From: Acherontichlamydia pituitae
Lineage (GTDB): Bacteria > Chlamydiota > Chlamydiia > Chlamydiales > Rhabdochlamydiaceae
Assembly: GCA_019634675.1 (NCBI GenBank)
Contig: JAHCAX010000015.1
Span: forward strand, 1-29,331
Direction of reading: 5' to 3'
Length of the DNA: 29,331 nt
Part shown: positions 1-7,635 of the stretch, one piece after another
Layout of the letters: the number at the start of each line of letters is the position of its first letter
Position numbering within the stretch: position 1 is the stretch's first letter
Translations under genes and position numbers: made by a program
Notes under the pieces: generated by a model
Database searches by the model: none
What the model was told of the DNA's origin: nothing
Seen by the model: only the letters and a program-made list of their open reading frames with translations

Positions 1-43
1 CTGCTATCAGTAGCACAAGAGCAGCTGTTCTATTTAACTTCAT
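1..43 (-). CDS. 5' end of an exported protein gene (partial, runs off the window)
   Basis: An ATG at 43 read leftward gives MKLNRTAALVLLIA before the window ends. A basic N-terminus followed by a hydrophobic stretch is the beginning of a typical signal peptide. An AAGGA Shine-Dalgarno sequence lies about 7 nt upstream of the ATG, which makes this start credible. Nothing of the mature protein is visible, so no function can be given. It has the same orientation as the nuclease gene upstream of it, whose product also starts with a signal-like segment. Confidence 0.6.
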   Translation of the reverse strand, partial: MKLNRTAALVLLIA

Positions 44-181
44 GGCGACATCCTTGAATTGGAGTATCTTAAGTCATCACGTAAGAGCTATTAGGATACA
101 GATTTTCAGCAAAATAGAGAAGAGAAAAATACACCTTGCCATCAACTATTAAATTGACATCAGGAAGCTATTTAGAGCGGT

Positions 182-766
182 TTACTGGCGCTCGCTCATG
201 AAGGTCTGGTACGTAGAACAGCCCGCTTCTTTGATCGCCGTAAATTCGCATAAGTAGCTCTTGGCTATATCAGCCCCTTCCATCACGACGACATTTTCCC
301 GATTGGCAAACGTCCCTTCCCTTGTAAAGTTGAACGATCCGGTCCAAACGGTATGATCGCCAAAGACGCAGAACTTATCGTGCATGAGCGGCTTTTTCTT
401 ATTTTTATTGGAATTCACGATCTGCTTAGGGTTCCAGACGTAGACAGGGATCCCCTTTTCGACCATCCTCATGATAGGAGATCTGGACTTGATCGAATAA
501 GGATCAACAATCACTTCGATATCGACGCCCCGCGCAAAAGCTGACTTCAACGCTTTTGCAATTCCCGTGTGCATCAAGCAATAGACGGCAACTCGAATGC
601 TCTCTCTTTCCTCATTGATACGGGAGATCAGCCTGTCCGCAACGCCATCTTCCGGAGAAAAGTAGACTTCAGAAACAGCTGCTTTTTCCAAAGCAGTTAA
701 TAAGGTTGGATCTGAGATGGAGAAAAGGGTGAGTCCTGCAATGACGGAATAGATGGCTTTTTTCAT
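182..766 (-). CDS. Exported PLD-superfamily nuclease/phosphodiesterase (single HKD motif)
   Basis: Proteins of this type (Nuc-like, phospholipase D superfamily) hydrolyse phosphodiester bonds of DNA or phospholipid through a covalent phospho-histidine. I chose the start at 766 because a GAGG box lies 6 nt upstream; an upstream in-frame ATG at 778 and a longer extension lack one. The 194-residue product begins MKKAIYSVIAGLTLFSIS, a likely signal peptide, so it should act outside the cytoplasm. The active-site segment is at residues 129-146: H129-x-K131, then TGSFNF. One copy fits the small dimeric Nuc class (about 150-200 aa). The Asp that normally follows Lys after four residues is Gly136 here, with Asp137 one place later. 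Whether the substrate is nucleic acid or lipid cannot be told. Confidence 0.85.
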   Translation of the reverse strand: MKKAIYSVIAGLTLFSISDPTLLTALEKAAVSEVYFSPEDGVADRLISRINEERESIRVAVYCLMHTGIAKALKSAFARGVDIEVIVDPYSIKSRSPIMRMVEKGIPVYVWNPKQIVNSNKNKKKPLMHDKFCVFGDHTVWTGSFNFTREGTFANRENVVVMEGADIAKSYLCEFTAIKEAGCSTYQTFMSERQ

Positions 767-865
767 ATCAGACCTCATCAATAAGGATGTGAAGAACAAA
801 ATTGATACCAAGAAATGATCTATTCATGCAATTTTTTCCGCTTTTGCGTATGATCATTTTTTTTC

Positions 866-960
866 AGAGGCAGTTGCAAAGCTGCTTTGCCCGAAAAAAT
901 TGATGAAAATGGCCTCAAAAAGGCAATTTTTCTGGGCAAATGAGTTTTGCAATTGCCTCT
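866..960. repeat. 95-nt imperfect palindrome upstream of the dnaQ-like gene
   Basis: The 37-nt arms 866-902 and 924-960 pair at about 31 of 37 positions by hand count, around a 21-nt loop. The outer arms read AGAGGCAGTTGCAAA and TTTGCAATTGCCTCT. The structure fills most of the space between the divergent nuclease and dnaQ-like genes and ends about 10 nt before the dnaQ Shine-Dalgarno. It could be a short non-autonomous element, a transcript hairpin acting on dnaQ, or both. I saw no second copy in the window. Confidence 0.7.
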
Positions 961-982
961 TCATGAAACTGAGGAGCTTCGA

Positions 983-1678
983 ATGCCATTAAGACCTATT
1001 TACTACGATACAGAGACCACGGGAATCCGTTCTGACAAGGACCGGATCATCGAAATTGCCGCTTTCGATCCTGTCGAGAACCGCTCCTTTGTCCATTTGA
1101 TCAATCCAGGCATTCCCATTCCGCCTGAGGCCAGCGCCATCCATCATATTACCGATGCGATGGTCGCCCAAGCGATGAGCTTTAAGGAAGTTGCTCTATT
1201 GTTCTTAGATTTTTGTCCTGCAGACTCGGTGTTGATTGCCCACAACAACGACTCGTTTGACAAGATGTTCCTCGAAGCTGAGTTCAAACGGGCAGGGGTC
1301 GAACTCCCCTCTTTCCGCTATATCGACACCTTGAAATGGTCGCGCAAATACCGGAACGATCTTCCAAGGCACACCCTCCAATCATTGAGGGAGGTCTATG
1401 GCTTTGCAGCAAACAACGCACACAGGGCGCTCGACGATGTGATCGTCTTGCATCAGGTCTTTTCTTCCATGATCGATGACCTGTCAATGGAAACCGTCCT
1501 CGAACTTCTTGCCAAGCCCCAAGTCTTAAGCCGGATGCCTTTTGGCAAGCACCAAGGGAAACCCCTTTCAGAAATTCCAAAGAGCTATGTCGGTTGGCTA
1601 GCTTCGACAGGCGCATTTGACAAGCCTGAAAATGATGAATTGAAACAGTCGTTCGAAAAACTAGGACTTTTGAGTTAA
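983..1678 (+). CDS. dnaQ: DnaQ-like 3'-5' exonuclease with C-terminal DUF3820 module
   Basis: A DEDDh-family 3'-5' exonuclease, the fold of the DNA polymerase III proofreading subunit. The start at 983 is set by GAGGAG 6-7 nt upstream; an upstream in-frame ATG at 947 lies inside the palindrome and has no such box. Exo I is YDTETTG near residue 8, Exo II is HNNDSFD and Exo III is HRALDD, so the metal ligands and catalytic His are present. After about residue 180 the sequence MPFGKHQGKPLSEIPKSYVG matches the DUF3820 type. This module is often attached to exonucleases and is not part of E. coli epsilon. Such stand-alone proteins may act in repair or RNA/DNA trimming rather than in the replisome. 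The next gene starts 3 nt after its stop, so the two are probably co-transcribed. Confidence 0.85.
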   Translation: MPLRPIYYDTETTGIRSDKDRIIEIAAFDPVENRSFVHLINPGIPIPPEASAIHHITDAMVAQAMSFKEVALLFLDFCPADSVLIAHNNDSFDKMFLEAEFKRAGVELPSFRYIDTLKWSRKYRNDLPRHTLQSLREVYGFAANNAHRALDDVIVLHQVFSSMIDDLSMETVLELLAKPQVLSRMPFGKHQGKPLSEIPKSYVGWLASTGAFDKPENDELKQSFEKLGLLS

Positions 1679-1681
1679 AAT

Positions 1682-2017
1682 ATGGCAACATTTGACGAAT
1701 TTCTAAAGATCGATGTCCGCGTTGGCCAAATCGTCGCAGTGGACGAATTTCCAGAAGCGCGAAAACCCGCCTACAAGCTCACAATTGATTTCGGTGGAGA
1801 TATCGGGATCAAGAAATCAAGCGCCCAGATCACCCATCATTACAAAAAAGAGGACCTACTTAAGAAGAAGGTCTTAGCCGTTGTCAACTTTCCTCCAAGG
1901 CAGATCGGCCCTTTTATGTCGGAGGTCCTGACTTTGGGAGTTCCAGATGAACAGGGCAATGTTGTTTTAATCGCACCTGATAAAGAGGCCGCTATCATCA
2001 GCGGACGCCTCTTTTAA
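1682..2017 (+). CDS. csaA: CsaA-like tRNA-binding domain protein
   Basis: A 111-residue protein that is entirely one OB-fold tRNA-binding domain, like CsaA/YgjH and the C-terminal domains of MetRS and PheRS. Family marks are FLKIDVRVGQIVAV at the start, the KSSAQIT segment and the final part with NFPPRQIGPFMSEVLTLG and VLIAPD. Members bind tRNA nonspecifically as dimers; CsaA has also been described as a secretion-related chaperone, which the sequence does not address. Only 3 nt separate it from the dnaQ-like gene, so translational coupling is likely. Its last bases overlap tail-to-tail with the end of the broken acetyltransferase gene on the other strand. Confidence 0.85.
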   Translation: MATFDEFLKIDVRVGQIVAVDEFPEARKPAYKLTIDFGGDIGIKKSSAQITHHYKKEDLLKKKVLAVVNFPPRQIGPFMSEVLTLGVPDEQGNVVLIAPDKEAAIISGRLF

Positions 2018-2775
2018 CGCCTAAGAAGCATATTAATGGGATAGGGACAAGTTGGGTTATTAAATTCTAGAGGAGTCAAATAATCAGTTTTGATTTTGTG
2101 GTTGGGATCCAGAAATAATTCGAGATTGGCAACAAACCCGAAATCTTTGTACATCTCTAGAGCTGCCGCATTCGTTGGCCTAACAAAGAGAAATATCCGG
2201 TTGGTTTGAGGGATAAGTTCAAAGATCGCTCTTAGGATGGCTTTTTCTAAGCCTTGGTCCCGTTAATTTGACCGCACGACTAAATTGATGACTTTGATGT
2301 TTCCAAAGGGAAGCGCTGGCGTGATCGCAAAAATAAAAAAACCGCAAAACTGATCTTCTTCTTTGTTTTTGACGGTGCCAAAAAAGTAGAGGTCGTCCAT
2401 TAAAGGCTTGATGATCTCGGAGCCAAATTTTGACAGATCGGCTGAGTAGAACTGCTTGATCGTAACACGGATCTTCTCCTCGATCTCCGCCCAATTGGCA
2501 GCTCCAACCCCATCTTTCAAAAGAGGCTCGCAGGCTTTTAGGAAAAGCTCTTGAGAAGCAGCTTCCGGATAAGCCCGTAAAAATTCCATCTCTGCAAAAG
2601 CTATCTCCTCGCTTGCGAGATCAGAGGTGTTTTTCTTAAAATAAGCAAGGTGAGGAGAAAGGATATCGGCTCGTTTCCAATCGATAAAGATAGAATTGCC
2701 TTGTTGGTCCTGTGTCGCGAGGACCCCTTCTTCAGGAGTTGTCCTTTTGATGTGCGCTAACCATTCATTGATCAT
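2014..2775 (-). pseudogene. GNAT-type acetyltransferase interrupted by one in-frame stop
   Basis: The frame from 2775 (MINEWLAHIKRTTPEEG...) runs 170 codons to TAA at 2265-2263 and then stays open for 82 more codons to a second TAA at 2016-2014. The two halves join into one plausible protein. The first ends GNIKVINLVVRSN, a beta-strand leading into the acetyl-CoA loop. The second starts RDQGLEKAIL and continues NRIFLFVRPTNAAALEMYKD and FGFVANLELF, the usual end of a GNAT fold. The stop therefore sits in motif A, where acetyl-CoA binds, and the truncated 170-aa product should be inactive. A single-base change (for example from TAT, CAA or AAA) explains it, and the absence of other lesions suggests it is recent, or a sequencing error. 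The substrate is unknown. Confidence 0.8.
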
Positions 2776-2823
2776 AGACGCTAACCTTTGCGATCAGACA
2801 CTAAAGCAGTTTGCAACACCTTT

Positions 2824-4782
2824 TCAAGGCTGTTGGTAAGTAAACGTGTCCTGCTCTTCGCGTTGGAACTTTTCCGTGTGATAGAGAGCTTCCCACATCC
2901 GGCGGAACGGCTCGCAATTCTTTAGCAGCTCTTCTTTGTTCCCTTCAGCAACTTTCACCCCTCTTTCAAGATAGATGATCTTGTCGGCATGCTCGATTGT
3001 CGATAGGCGGTGGGCAATCAAAATCTGGGTCACTTCGCCATGAAGGCTGGCAATCGCATTTTTGATATGCAGTTCGCTGATCGCATCGAGAGAAGAGGTT
3101 GCTTCATCAAGAATGAGGATCGGAGCATTTTTAACAAGGGCCCGCGCAATCGCTAGACGCTGCTGCTGACCGCCCGATAAGTTCTGGCCTGCTTCTGCCA
3201 GCATCGAATCGTACTTCTGAGGCATACGGCTGATAAACTCTTCTGCATGCGCCCTTCTTGCAGCGCTCTCAATCTTTTCGCGGGTAAAATTACGTCCATA
3301 GGCGATGTTCGCAGCGACTGTATCGAAGAATAAAAAGGGCTTTTGGGAAACAAAGGAGATATGCTCCCTCAATGATCTTTGGGTATAAGCGCTAATCGGC
3401 TTTCCGTCGATCCTGATCTCGCCTTGCTGCACTTCATACAGCCTTGGCAGCAATTGGACGATCGTCGATTTGCCGGCTCCTGTCGGCCCGACAATGGCCA
3501 CAGTTTCCCCTTTCTTCACCGTGAAGCTGAGATCCTTTAAAACCCAGTCTCCTGTTCCGTAGCGGTACCAGACATGGTCGAACTCAATAATATTGTGAAA
3601 ACCATTCACCTCGACAGCGCCTACACGGTCTTCGATATCGGGTTTCAGATGGAGAACTTCGAACATCCTCTCGGCAGCAACAATCCCCCGCTGAATATTC
3701 GCATTCTCATCAGCAAATTTCTTCACAGGCTCATAGATAAGCTGCAATAGGCCGCAAAAGACAATCAGCTGGGATAGGCTCATGTCCAATGTGTACAGGC
3801 CAAAAAGGACGACCGAAGCTAAGCAGAGGGTGGTGATTGCATGCAGGATCGGTCTGGTCAGCAGGCCATATTTGGCATTTTTACTTTCGAGGACGGCCAT
3901 CCTGTCGTTCTGCTCTTTGTACTTTCGGAGGGAAAAGGACTCCATTGCAAAGATCTTAACGGTCTGGATCCCTGCAAGAAAGTCGATAAGGACATTGGCA
4001 AAACGCTCTTGATTGCTCTGCAGCTGGCGGGAGACCCGTTTGACGCGGCGGGCCAGGAAAACGATGGGGATGATGATCAGCGGCACGCCGAAAAAGATGA
4101 CGAGGGAAAGCTGCCAAGAGAGGTAAAAGCACATCGAAAGGCAGGTAATGATCGTAAATGGGGTCTGGAGGTAGTTAGTGATCCAGGAGTTGATCGATAA
4201 CGCAATTTGTCCCGCATCGCCGACAACGCGGGATGAGAGGGAGCCGATGTTGTGCTTTTGATAAAAGCTCATCGGAAGGGATTGGATATGTTCAAAATAT
4301 TGCTGCCTAAGGTCGCGATTGACACGGATAGCAAGGATCTGGGTCGCGTATCGGCTGGCAAAGAGCCATATCGCCTTAAAGACTGCAACGCAAAGCAAGA
4401 TAAGGACTAACGCAGTAATACTGTTCGAGAAGCTGAACTCCTGCTTGACTTTGGCCATGATCCAGTTGAGCGGATTGGTCTCTTTTTGCTGGGCCAGGTA
4501 ATTGGCAGCCTGCTGCTTTGTGATGACGCCGGCGCCGGTTGTATCGATCTCGTGCCATTTCGACTCGATTTGATTCAATGAGATGCTGTCTGGAGAAGTT
4601 CCAACGGTATTTCTTTCAGTGGCAAAGAGGGAAAAAAAGTCTGCTCCGTTATTGGAAAGAACGCCGAGTGCAAACATCTCCATCTGGCTGGCGATCGTCA
4701 ATGCGAACAAAGTTAAAAAAGTAACGATCACTAGAGAGAGGTGCTTGCGGTTGCGCAAAGCGGCTGTAAGAAGTAATTTCAT
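2824..4782 (-). CDS. msbA: MsbA-type lipid A/lipid ABC exporter with an unusual periplasmic insert
   Basis: A half-transporter that should dimerise in the inner membrane and flip lipid A-type lipids. Residues 15-350 form the transmembrane domain. The nucleotide-binding domain has Walker A GPTGAGKST (432-440), Q-loop VSQKP, signature LSGGQ (535-539), Walker B ILILDE (555-560) and switch His591. At 652 residues it is about 70 longer than E. coli MsbA. The extra length lies between the first two membrane segments (about 40-115), where HEIDTTGAGVITKQQAANYL resembles a degenerate EF-hand. In Chlamydia trachomatis msbA precedes accA in the same order as here. The gene starts 37 nt downstream of accA, so they probably share a transcript. 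Confidence 0.9.
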   Translation of the reverse strand: MKLLLTAALRNRKHLSLVIVTFLTLFALTIASQMEMFALGVLSNNGADFFSLFATERNTVGTSPDSISLNQIESKWHEIDTTGAGVITKQQAANYLAQQKETNPLNWIMAKVKQEFSFSNSITALVLILLCVAVFKAIWLFASRYATQILAIRVNRDLRQQYFEHIQSLPMSFYQKHNIGSLSSRVVGDAGQIALSINSWITNYLQTPFTIITCLSMCFYLSWQLSLVIFFGVPLIIIPIVFLARRVKRVSRQLQSNQERFANVLIDFLAGIQTVKIFAMESFSLRKYKEQNDRMAVLESKNAKYGLLTRPILHAITTLCLASVVLFGLYTLDMSLSQLIVFCGLLQLIYEPVKKFADENANIQRGIVAAERMFEVLHLKPDIEDRVGAVEVNGFHNIIEFDHVWYRYGTGDWVLKDLSFTVKKGETVAIVGPTGAGKSTIVQLLPRLYEVQQGEIRIDGKPISAYTQRSLREHISFVSQKPFLFFDTVAANIAYGRNFTREKIESAARRAHAEEFISRMPQKYDSMLAEAGQNLSGGQQQRLAIARALVKNAPILILDEATSSLDAISELHIKNAIASLHGEVTQILIAHRLSTIEHADKIIYLERGVKVAEGNKEELLKNCEPFRRMWEALYHTEKFQREEQDTFTYQQP

Positions 4783-4819
4783 GTCTTTCCCGGTTCTATT
4801 TGGAACTCAAGACGCTAGT

Positions 4820-5785
4820 CTACACGACTGGCATCTTGTCTTCTACGACAAATTTGCCTATTCGACGAAATTTTTGATATCTTTGCTCGATCAGGACATC
4901 TGGCGATACCATCTTCAGGATGTTCCACTGATCGACGATGTATTTTTTTACATTAGAGTACACTTCTTTTGGATTATGATGGGCGCCTCCTAGGGGCTCT
5001 TCGATCATCCCATCGACGATGTCGAGCTGCAGAAGATCTTCGACATGCATTTTCAATGACTGGGCGGCAATTTCATTCTTGCCGGCGTCTTTGTATAAGA
5101 TCGAAGCGCATCCTTCCGGAGAGATCACGGAATAGTAGGAATGCTCCAGCATGGCGACCACGTCTCCAACCCCCATTCCAAGAGCTCCGCCTGAGCATCC
5201 TTCACCGATAAGGATGACAATGATCGGAGTTGGCAGGCGCGCCATCTCCCATAAATTTTGAGCAATCGCCCAGCCTTGCCCCCGCTCTTCAGCGGCTAGT
5301 CCTGGATAGGCTCCAGGAGTATCTAGCAGGTTTAGGACTGGAAGCTTGAACTTTGCAGCTAGGCGCATGCAGCGCATCGCTTTTCGATAGCCTTCCGGAT
5401 GGGGCATGCCGAAATTGCGATGGAGGCGGCTTTCCGTATCGCACCCTTTTTCTTGGCCGATGACCATAAACTTAACTCCATCGATCTTAGCAAGTCCGGC
5501 TATGATGGCAGGATCATCGCGGAACAAGCGGTCTCCGAAGATCTCGGTAAACTCCTCGCAGATATTGCGGATATAGTCGATCGATCGGGGACGGGAAGGA
5601 TGGCGAGAGATTGCGACCCGTTCCCAAGGAGTGAGCTGGGAATAAACTTTTTTGCGAAGCTGGTCGAGCTTCTTTTCCAACTTAACAATCTCCTCTTCAG
5701 AGAGAAGGCCTTTGCCTTTGTCTTGCTCTTTCAGCTGTGCGATCGTCTTTTCGTACTCAAGAATCTGCTTCTCGTGCGGTAACAT
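4820..5785 (-). CDS. accA: Acetyl-CoA carboxylase carboxyltransferase subunit alpha
   Basis: AccA pairs with AccD to move the carboxyl group from carboxybiotin to acetyl-CoA, giving malonyl-CoA for fatty acid synthesis. The 321-residue length matches the family (about 320). Recognisable parts are the N-terminal coiled-coil (LEKKLDQLRKKVYSQLTPWERVAISRH), the NFGMPHPEGYRKAMR segment, LLDTPGAYPG, the oxyanion region GEGCSGGALGMGVGD and YSVISPEGCASILYKD. The gene lies 16 nt downstream of the YkuD-like gene and upstream of msbA, a lipid-related cluster also found in pathogenic Chlamydia. Confidence 0.96.
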   Translation of the reverse strand: MLPHEKQILEYEKTIAQLKEQDKGKGLLSEEEIVKLEKKLDQLRKKVYSQLTPWERVAISRHPSRPRSIDYIRNICEEFTEIFGDRLFRDDPAIIAGLAKIDGVKFMVIGQEKGCDTESRLHRNFGMPHPEGYRKAMRCMRLAAKFKLPVLNLLDTPGAYPGLAAEERGQGWAIAQNLWEMARLPTPIIVILIGEGCSGGALGMGVGDVVAMLEHSYYSVISPEGCASILYKDAGKNEIAAQSLKMHVEDLLQLDIVDGMIEEPLGGAHHNPKEVYSNVKKYIVDQWNILKMVSPDVLIEQRYQKFRRIGKFVVEDKMPVV

Positions 5786-5801
5786 AATCTTCCCATCCTC
5801 T

Positions 5802-6881
5802 CTATCGTGTAGGGGCTGCGACTTCTACGCCAGGCAGCTTGGCTTCTCGGAAATCTTTGACGATTTCAATAAACGAGGGCTTAGAAATGATGATCGAAAA
5901 AATCTCTTCGAGGTCCTCGGAAAGAAGGCGGATCCCGCCATCTGTGTCGTATTTGCCAATGCACTCTCTCAGCTCGTTCCACTTCCCCGTCTTATTGTCC
6001 AAGTTCCATGGAGCGCCGTAAATTCCATATCCTTTTGCAGAGGCCGTTGCCCTTTCAATCTCCTGCTCAAATGGGATCCAGCGGGTTCCAAAGATGCGGA
6101 TCATTTCAACTTTTTGATCGAGGACATAGCTCATCGTGCCTGGCTGATAGATGGCCACTTTATCGCCAAGGGCATACCGTCCGAGAGGCGTCAGAGAACC
6201 AGAAGGCCTTGAAGGATCAAGCCTGCCTAAGCCAACCCGATAGGTTTTGAGCAGGACCCGCTCATTCGTATCAAGGTCGATATAGTAGAAGCCCATCTTA
6301 GAACGGGAGATGTCCACTAAAAGATAAAACTGGATCCTCTTGTCTTTTCTGAAGACGTTGAACTTGCTCCCTTCAAAAACTTTCTGCGAAAAGTAGTCTG
6401 CCTTCCCATTCAAACTGCGCGCAATGAAATGGCGGGATGTATTGTAATGGGCGGCATAGTCGGCGACCCATGCAGGCCTCCCTTTTAGCCAAGGGACAGA
6501 GCTTGCATAGTTGATCGTTTCCACGATCGGAAGTTTAGAGGGCCCTGTTGTAAAGAGCTGAAACACCCGGTCGATGATCGGAAAATCATCATGGGAGGAC
6601 TGTGGAACGGTGACAGGAACTGTCGCAGCCGTTTCTGGAGCTGCTTTCTTAACCTCGGCGCGGGAAGGCTGAACGGCTTCTTTTTGCGGCAAAGGCTTTG
6701 CAGGCACAGCAACGACCGATGTTTCTGTAAGCGGCGAAGAGGTCGGTTGGACAGGATTCCGCGCTGCTTCCTTTTTTACAGAAGCTGCTGGTGAAGATGC
6801 GGGTCTTTTCAAATAGGCAGCGCCTCCTATGATCGTGAAGAGGACAACTGCGCCAATAGTCAAGAACTTAGGGATAGACAA
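5802..6881 (-). CDS. Membrane-anchored YkuD-fold (L,D-transpeptidase-like) protein with lost catalytic residues
   Basis: The start is TTG at 6881: AGGAG lies 7 nt upstream and no nearby ATG fits. Residues 5-23 form one membrane anchor, 25-98 a Pro/Ala/Lys-rich linker and about 184-342 a YkuD-like domain. The domain is recognised from FYLLVDISRSKMGFYYID, the TYRVGLGR strand, PLGRYALGDK and the end IRLLSEDLEEIFSIII. In active L,D-transpeptidases that end is preceded by S-H-G-C and an upstream I-H-G. Here these positions are TDGG (313-316) and IYG (287-289), so the nucleophilic Cys and both His are missing. Active family members cross-link or attach proteins to peptidoglycan; this one is more likely a binding or scaffold protein. 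It occupies the place of CT266 between accA and the HU/IHF gene. Confidence 0.7.
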   Translation of the reverse strand: MSIPKFLTIGAVVLFTIIGGAAYLKRPASSPAASVKKEAARNPVQPTSSPLTETSVVAVPAKPLPQKEAVQPSRAEVKKAAPETAATVPVTVPQSSHDDFPIIDRVFQLFTTGPSKLPIVETINYASSVPWLKGRPAWVADYAAHYNTSRHFIARSLNGKADYFSQKVFEGSKFNVFRKDKRIQFYLLVDISRSKMGFYYIDLDTNERVLLKTYRVGLGRLDPSRPSGSLTPLGRYALGDKVAIYQPGTMSYVLDQKVEMIRIFGTRWIPFEQEIERATASAKGYGIYGAPWNLDNKTGKWNELRECIGKYDTDGGIRLLSEDLEEIFSIIISKPSFIEIVKDFREAKLPGVEVAAPTR

Positions 6882-7050
6882 ACCAAATCTCCTAGAAACA
6901 TATAATTATCAAACAATTATCTACACAAAAAGATAGATTTCAAGGACTAAAACTCGACTTTATACCGAAACTACCCGAAGAATGAGGAAATTGGGCAAAA
7001 TGCGAACCCGCAAACTGATCCAAAAAGGGATTTAAATATTTAATGAGATG

Positions 7051-7084
7051 GCCTATCTTACCAGAAGAAAATGGCAAGATAGGC
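7051..7084. terminator. Hairpin downstream of the HU/IHF gene
   Basis: GCCTATCTT (7051-7059) and AAGATAGGC (7076-7084) form a perfect 9-bp stem with a 16-nt loop, 18 nt past the stop codon of the minus-strand HU/IHF gene. No T-run follows directly, so it may be a 3'-end stabiliser or a weak terminator rather than a classical intrinsic one. Confidence 0.45.
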
Positions 7085-7101
7085 AAGAAAATAGTTAGAA
7101 C

Positions 7102-7425
7102 TTATTTGGGATTAGAAGACTGTTGGCTCGATTTTCTTTCTTTTTCAATGAGCTTCTTCATCTTTTTGCCTGGAGTGAACTTAACTGCCAGCCGGGCTGG
7201 AATGACAATCGGAACCGCAGCATTTTTGGGGTTTCGTCCAATTTTTTGCTTTCGTTCTACGATTTCAAACACACCAAAATCTCTGAACTCTAAACGATCT
7301 CCTCGAGATAGGTAATCTGTCATTGCATCCAAAAAAGATTGAATGACATTACGCACATCATTTGGATGAACTCCTCGATTTTGGGAAATCACTTGAATCA
7401 GTTTCTTTTTAGTGATTGTCGCCAT
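7102..7425 (-). CDS. HU/IHF-family DNA-binding protein
   Basis: A 107-residue histone-like protein of the HU/IHF family, which bends and compacts DNA as a dimer. The family signature runs from RDFGVFEIVERK through GRNPKNAAVPIVIPAR to VKFTPGKKMKKLI; the NPKN turn corresponds to the arm tip with the intercalating proline. The N-terminal helices start MATITKKKLIQVISQNRGV. The C-terminus adds a short basic, Ser/Gln-rich tail (KERKSSQQSSNPK) beyond the normal end near residue 95. AAGGAG sits 8-9 nt upstream of the ATG. In C. trachomatis the equivalent gene is called himD/ihfA, but the sequence alone does not separate HU from an IHF subunit. The hairpin downstream and the 220-nt gap suggest it is transcribed apart from the YkuD-like gene. 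Confidence 0.92.
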   Translation of the reverse strand: MATITKKKLIQVISQNRGVHPNDVRNVIQSFLDAMTDYLSRGDRLEFRDFGVFEIVERKQKIGRNPKNAAVPIVIPARLAVKFTPGKKMKKLIEKERKSSQQSSNPK

Positions 7426-7566
7426 ATTTAATGACTCCTTGTTTTTTCGTCAGAGGCGCAGTGTGCAGACTCCATGCTTTTTCTAGCTCATTGTTGTATC
7501 ATGTTGATTTTCAAGCAAGTCTTTTTCTTAAAATGTATAAAAGACAACAAGAAACAGCACGCTCTG

Positions 7567-7625
7567 GCAACCGGATCTATCCCCCCTATAGCTTCTCAGA
7601 TAAAATATAATCAAGATCCGGTTGC
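7567..7625. repeat. 12-bp inverted repeat downstream of tyrS
   Basis: GCAACCGGATCT (7567-7578) and AGATCCGGTTGC (7614-7625) are perfect reverse complements around a 35-nt AT-rich loop. They start 10 nt past the tyrS stop codon (tyrS is on the minus strand). The structure could be the 3' hairpin of the tyrS transcript. I see no U-run and no tRNA-like fold. Confidence 0.55.
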
Positions 7626-7635
7626 AAAACCAAAT

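Noticed and set aside
947..982. Earlier in-frame start for the dnaQ-like gene
   Set aside because: It lies inside the palindrome and lacks a Shine-Dalgarno, while ATG 983 has GAGGAG at proper spacing.
6953..6965. CTCGACTTTATAC, 12 of 13 identical to the MITE-B end
   Set aside because: Only 13 bp and no second end or target duplication nearby; chance or a very old remnant cannot be told apart.
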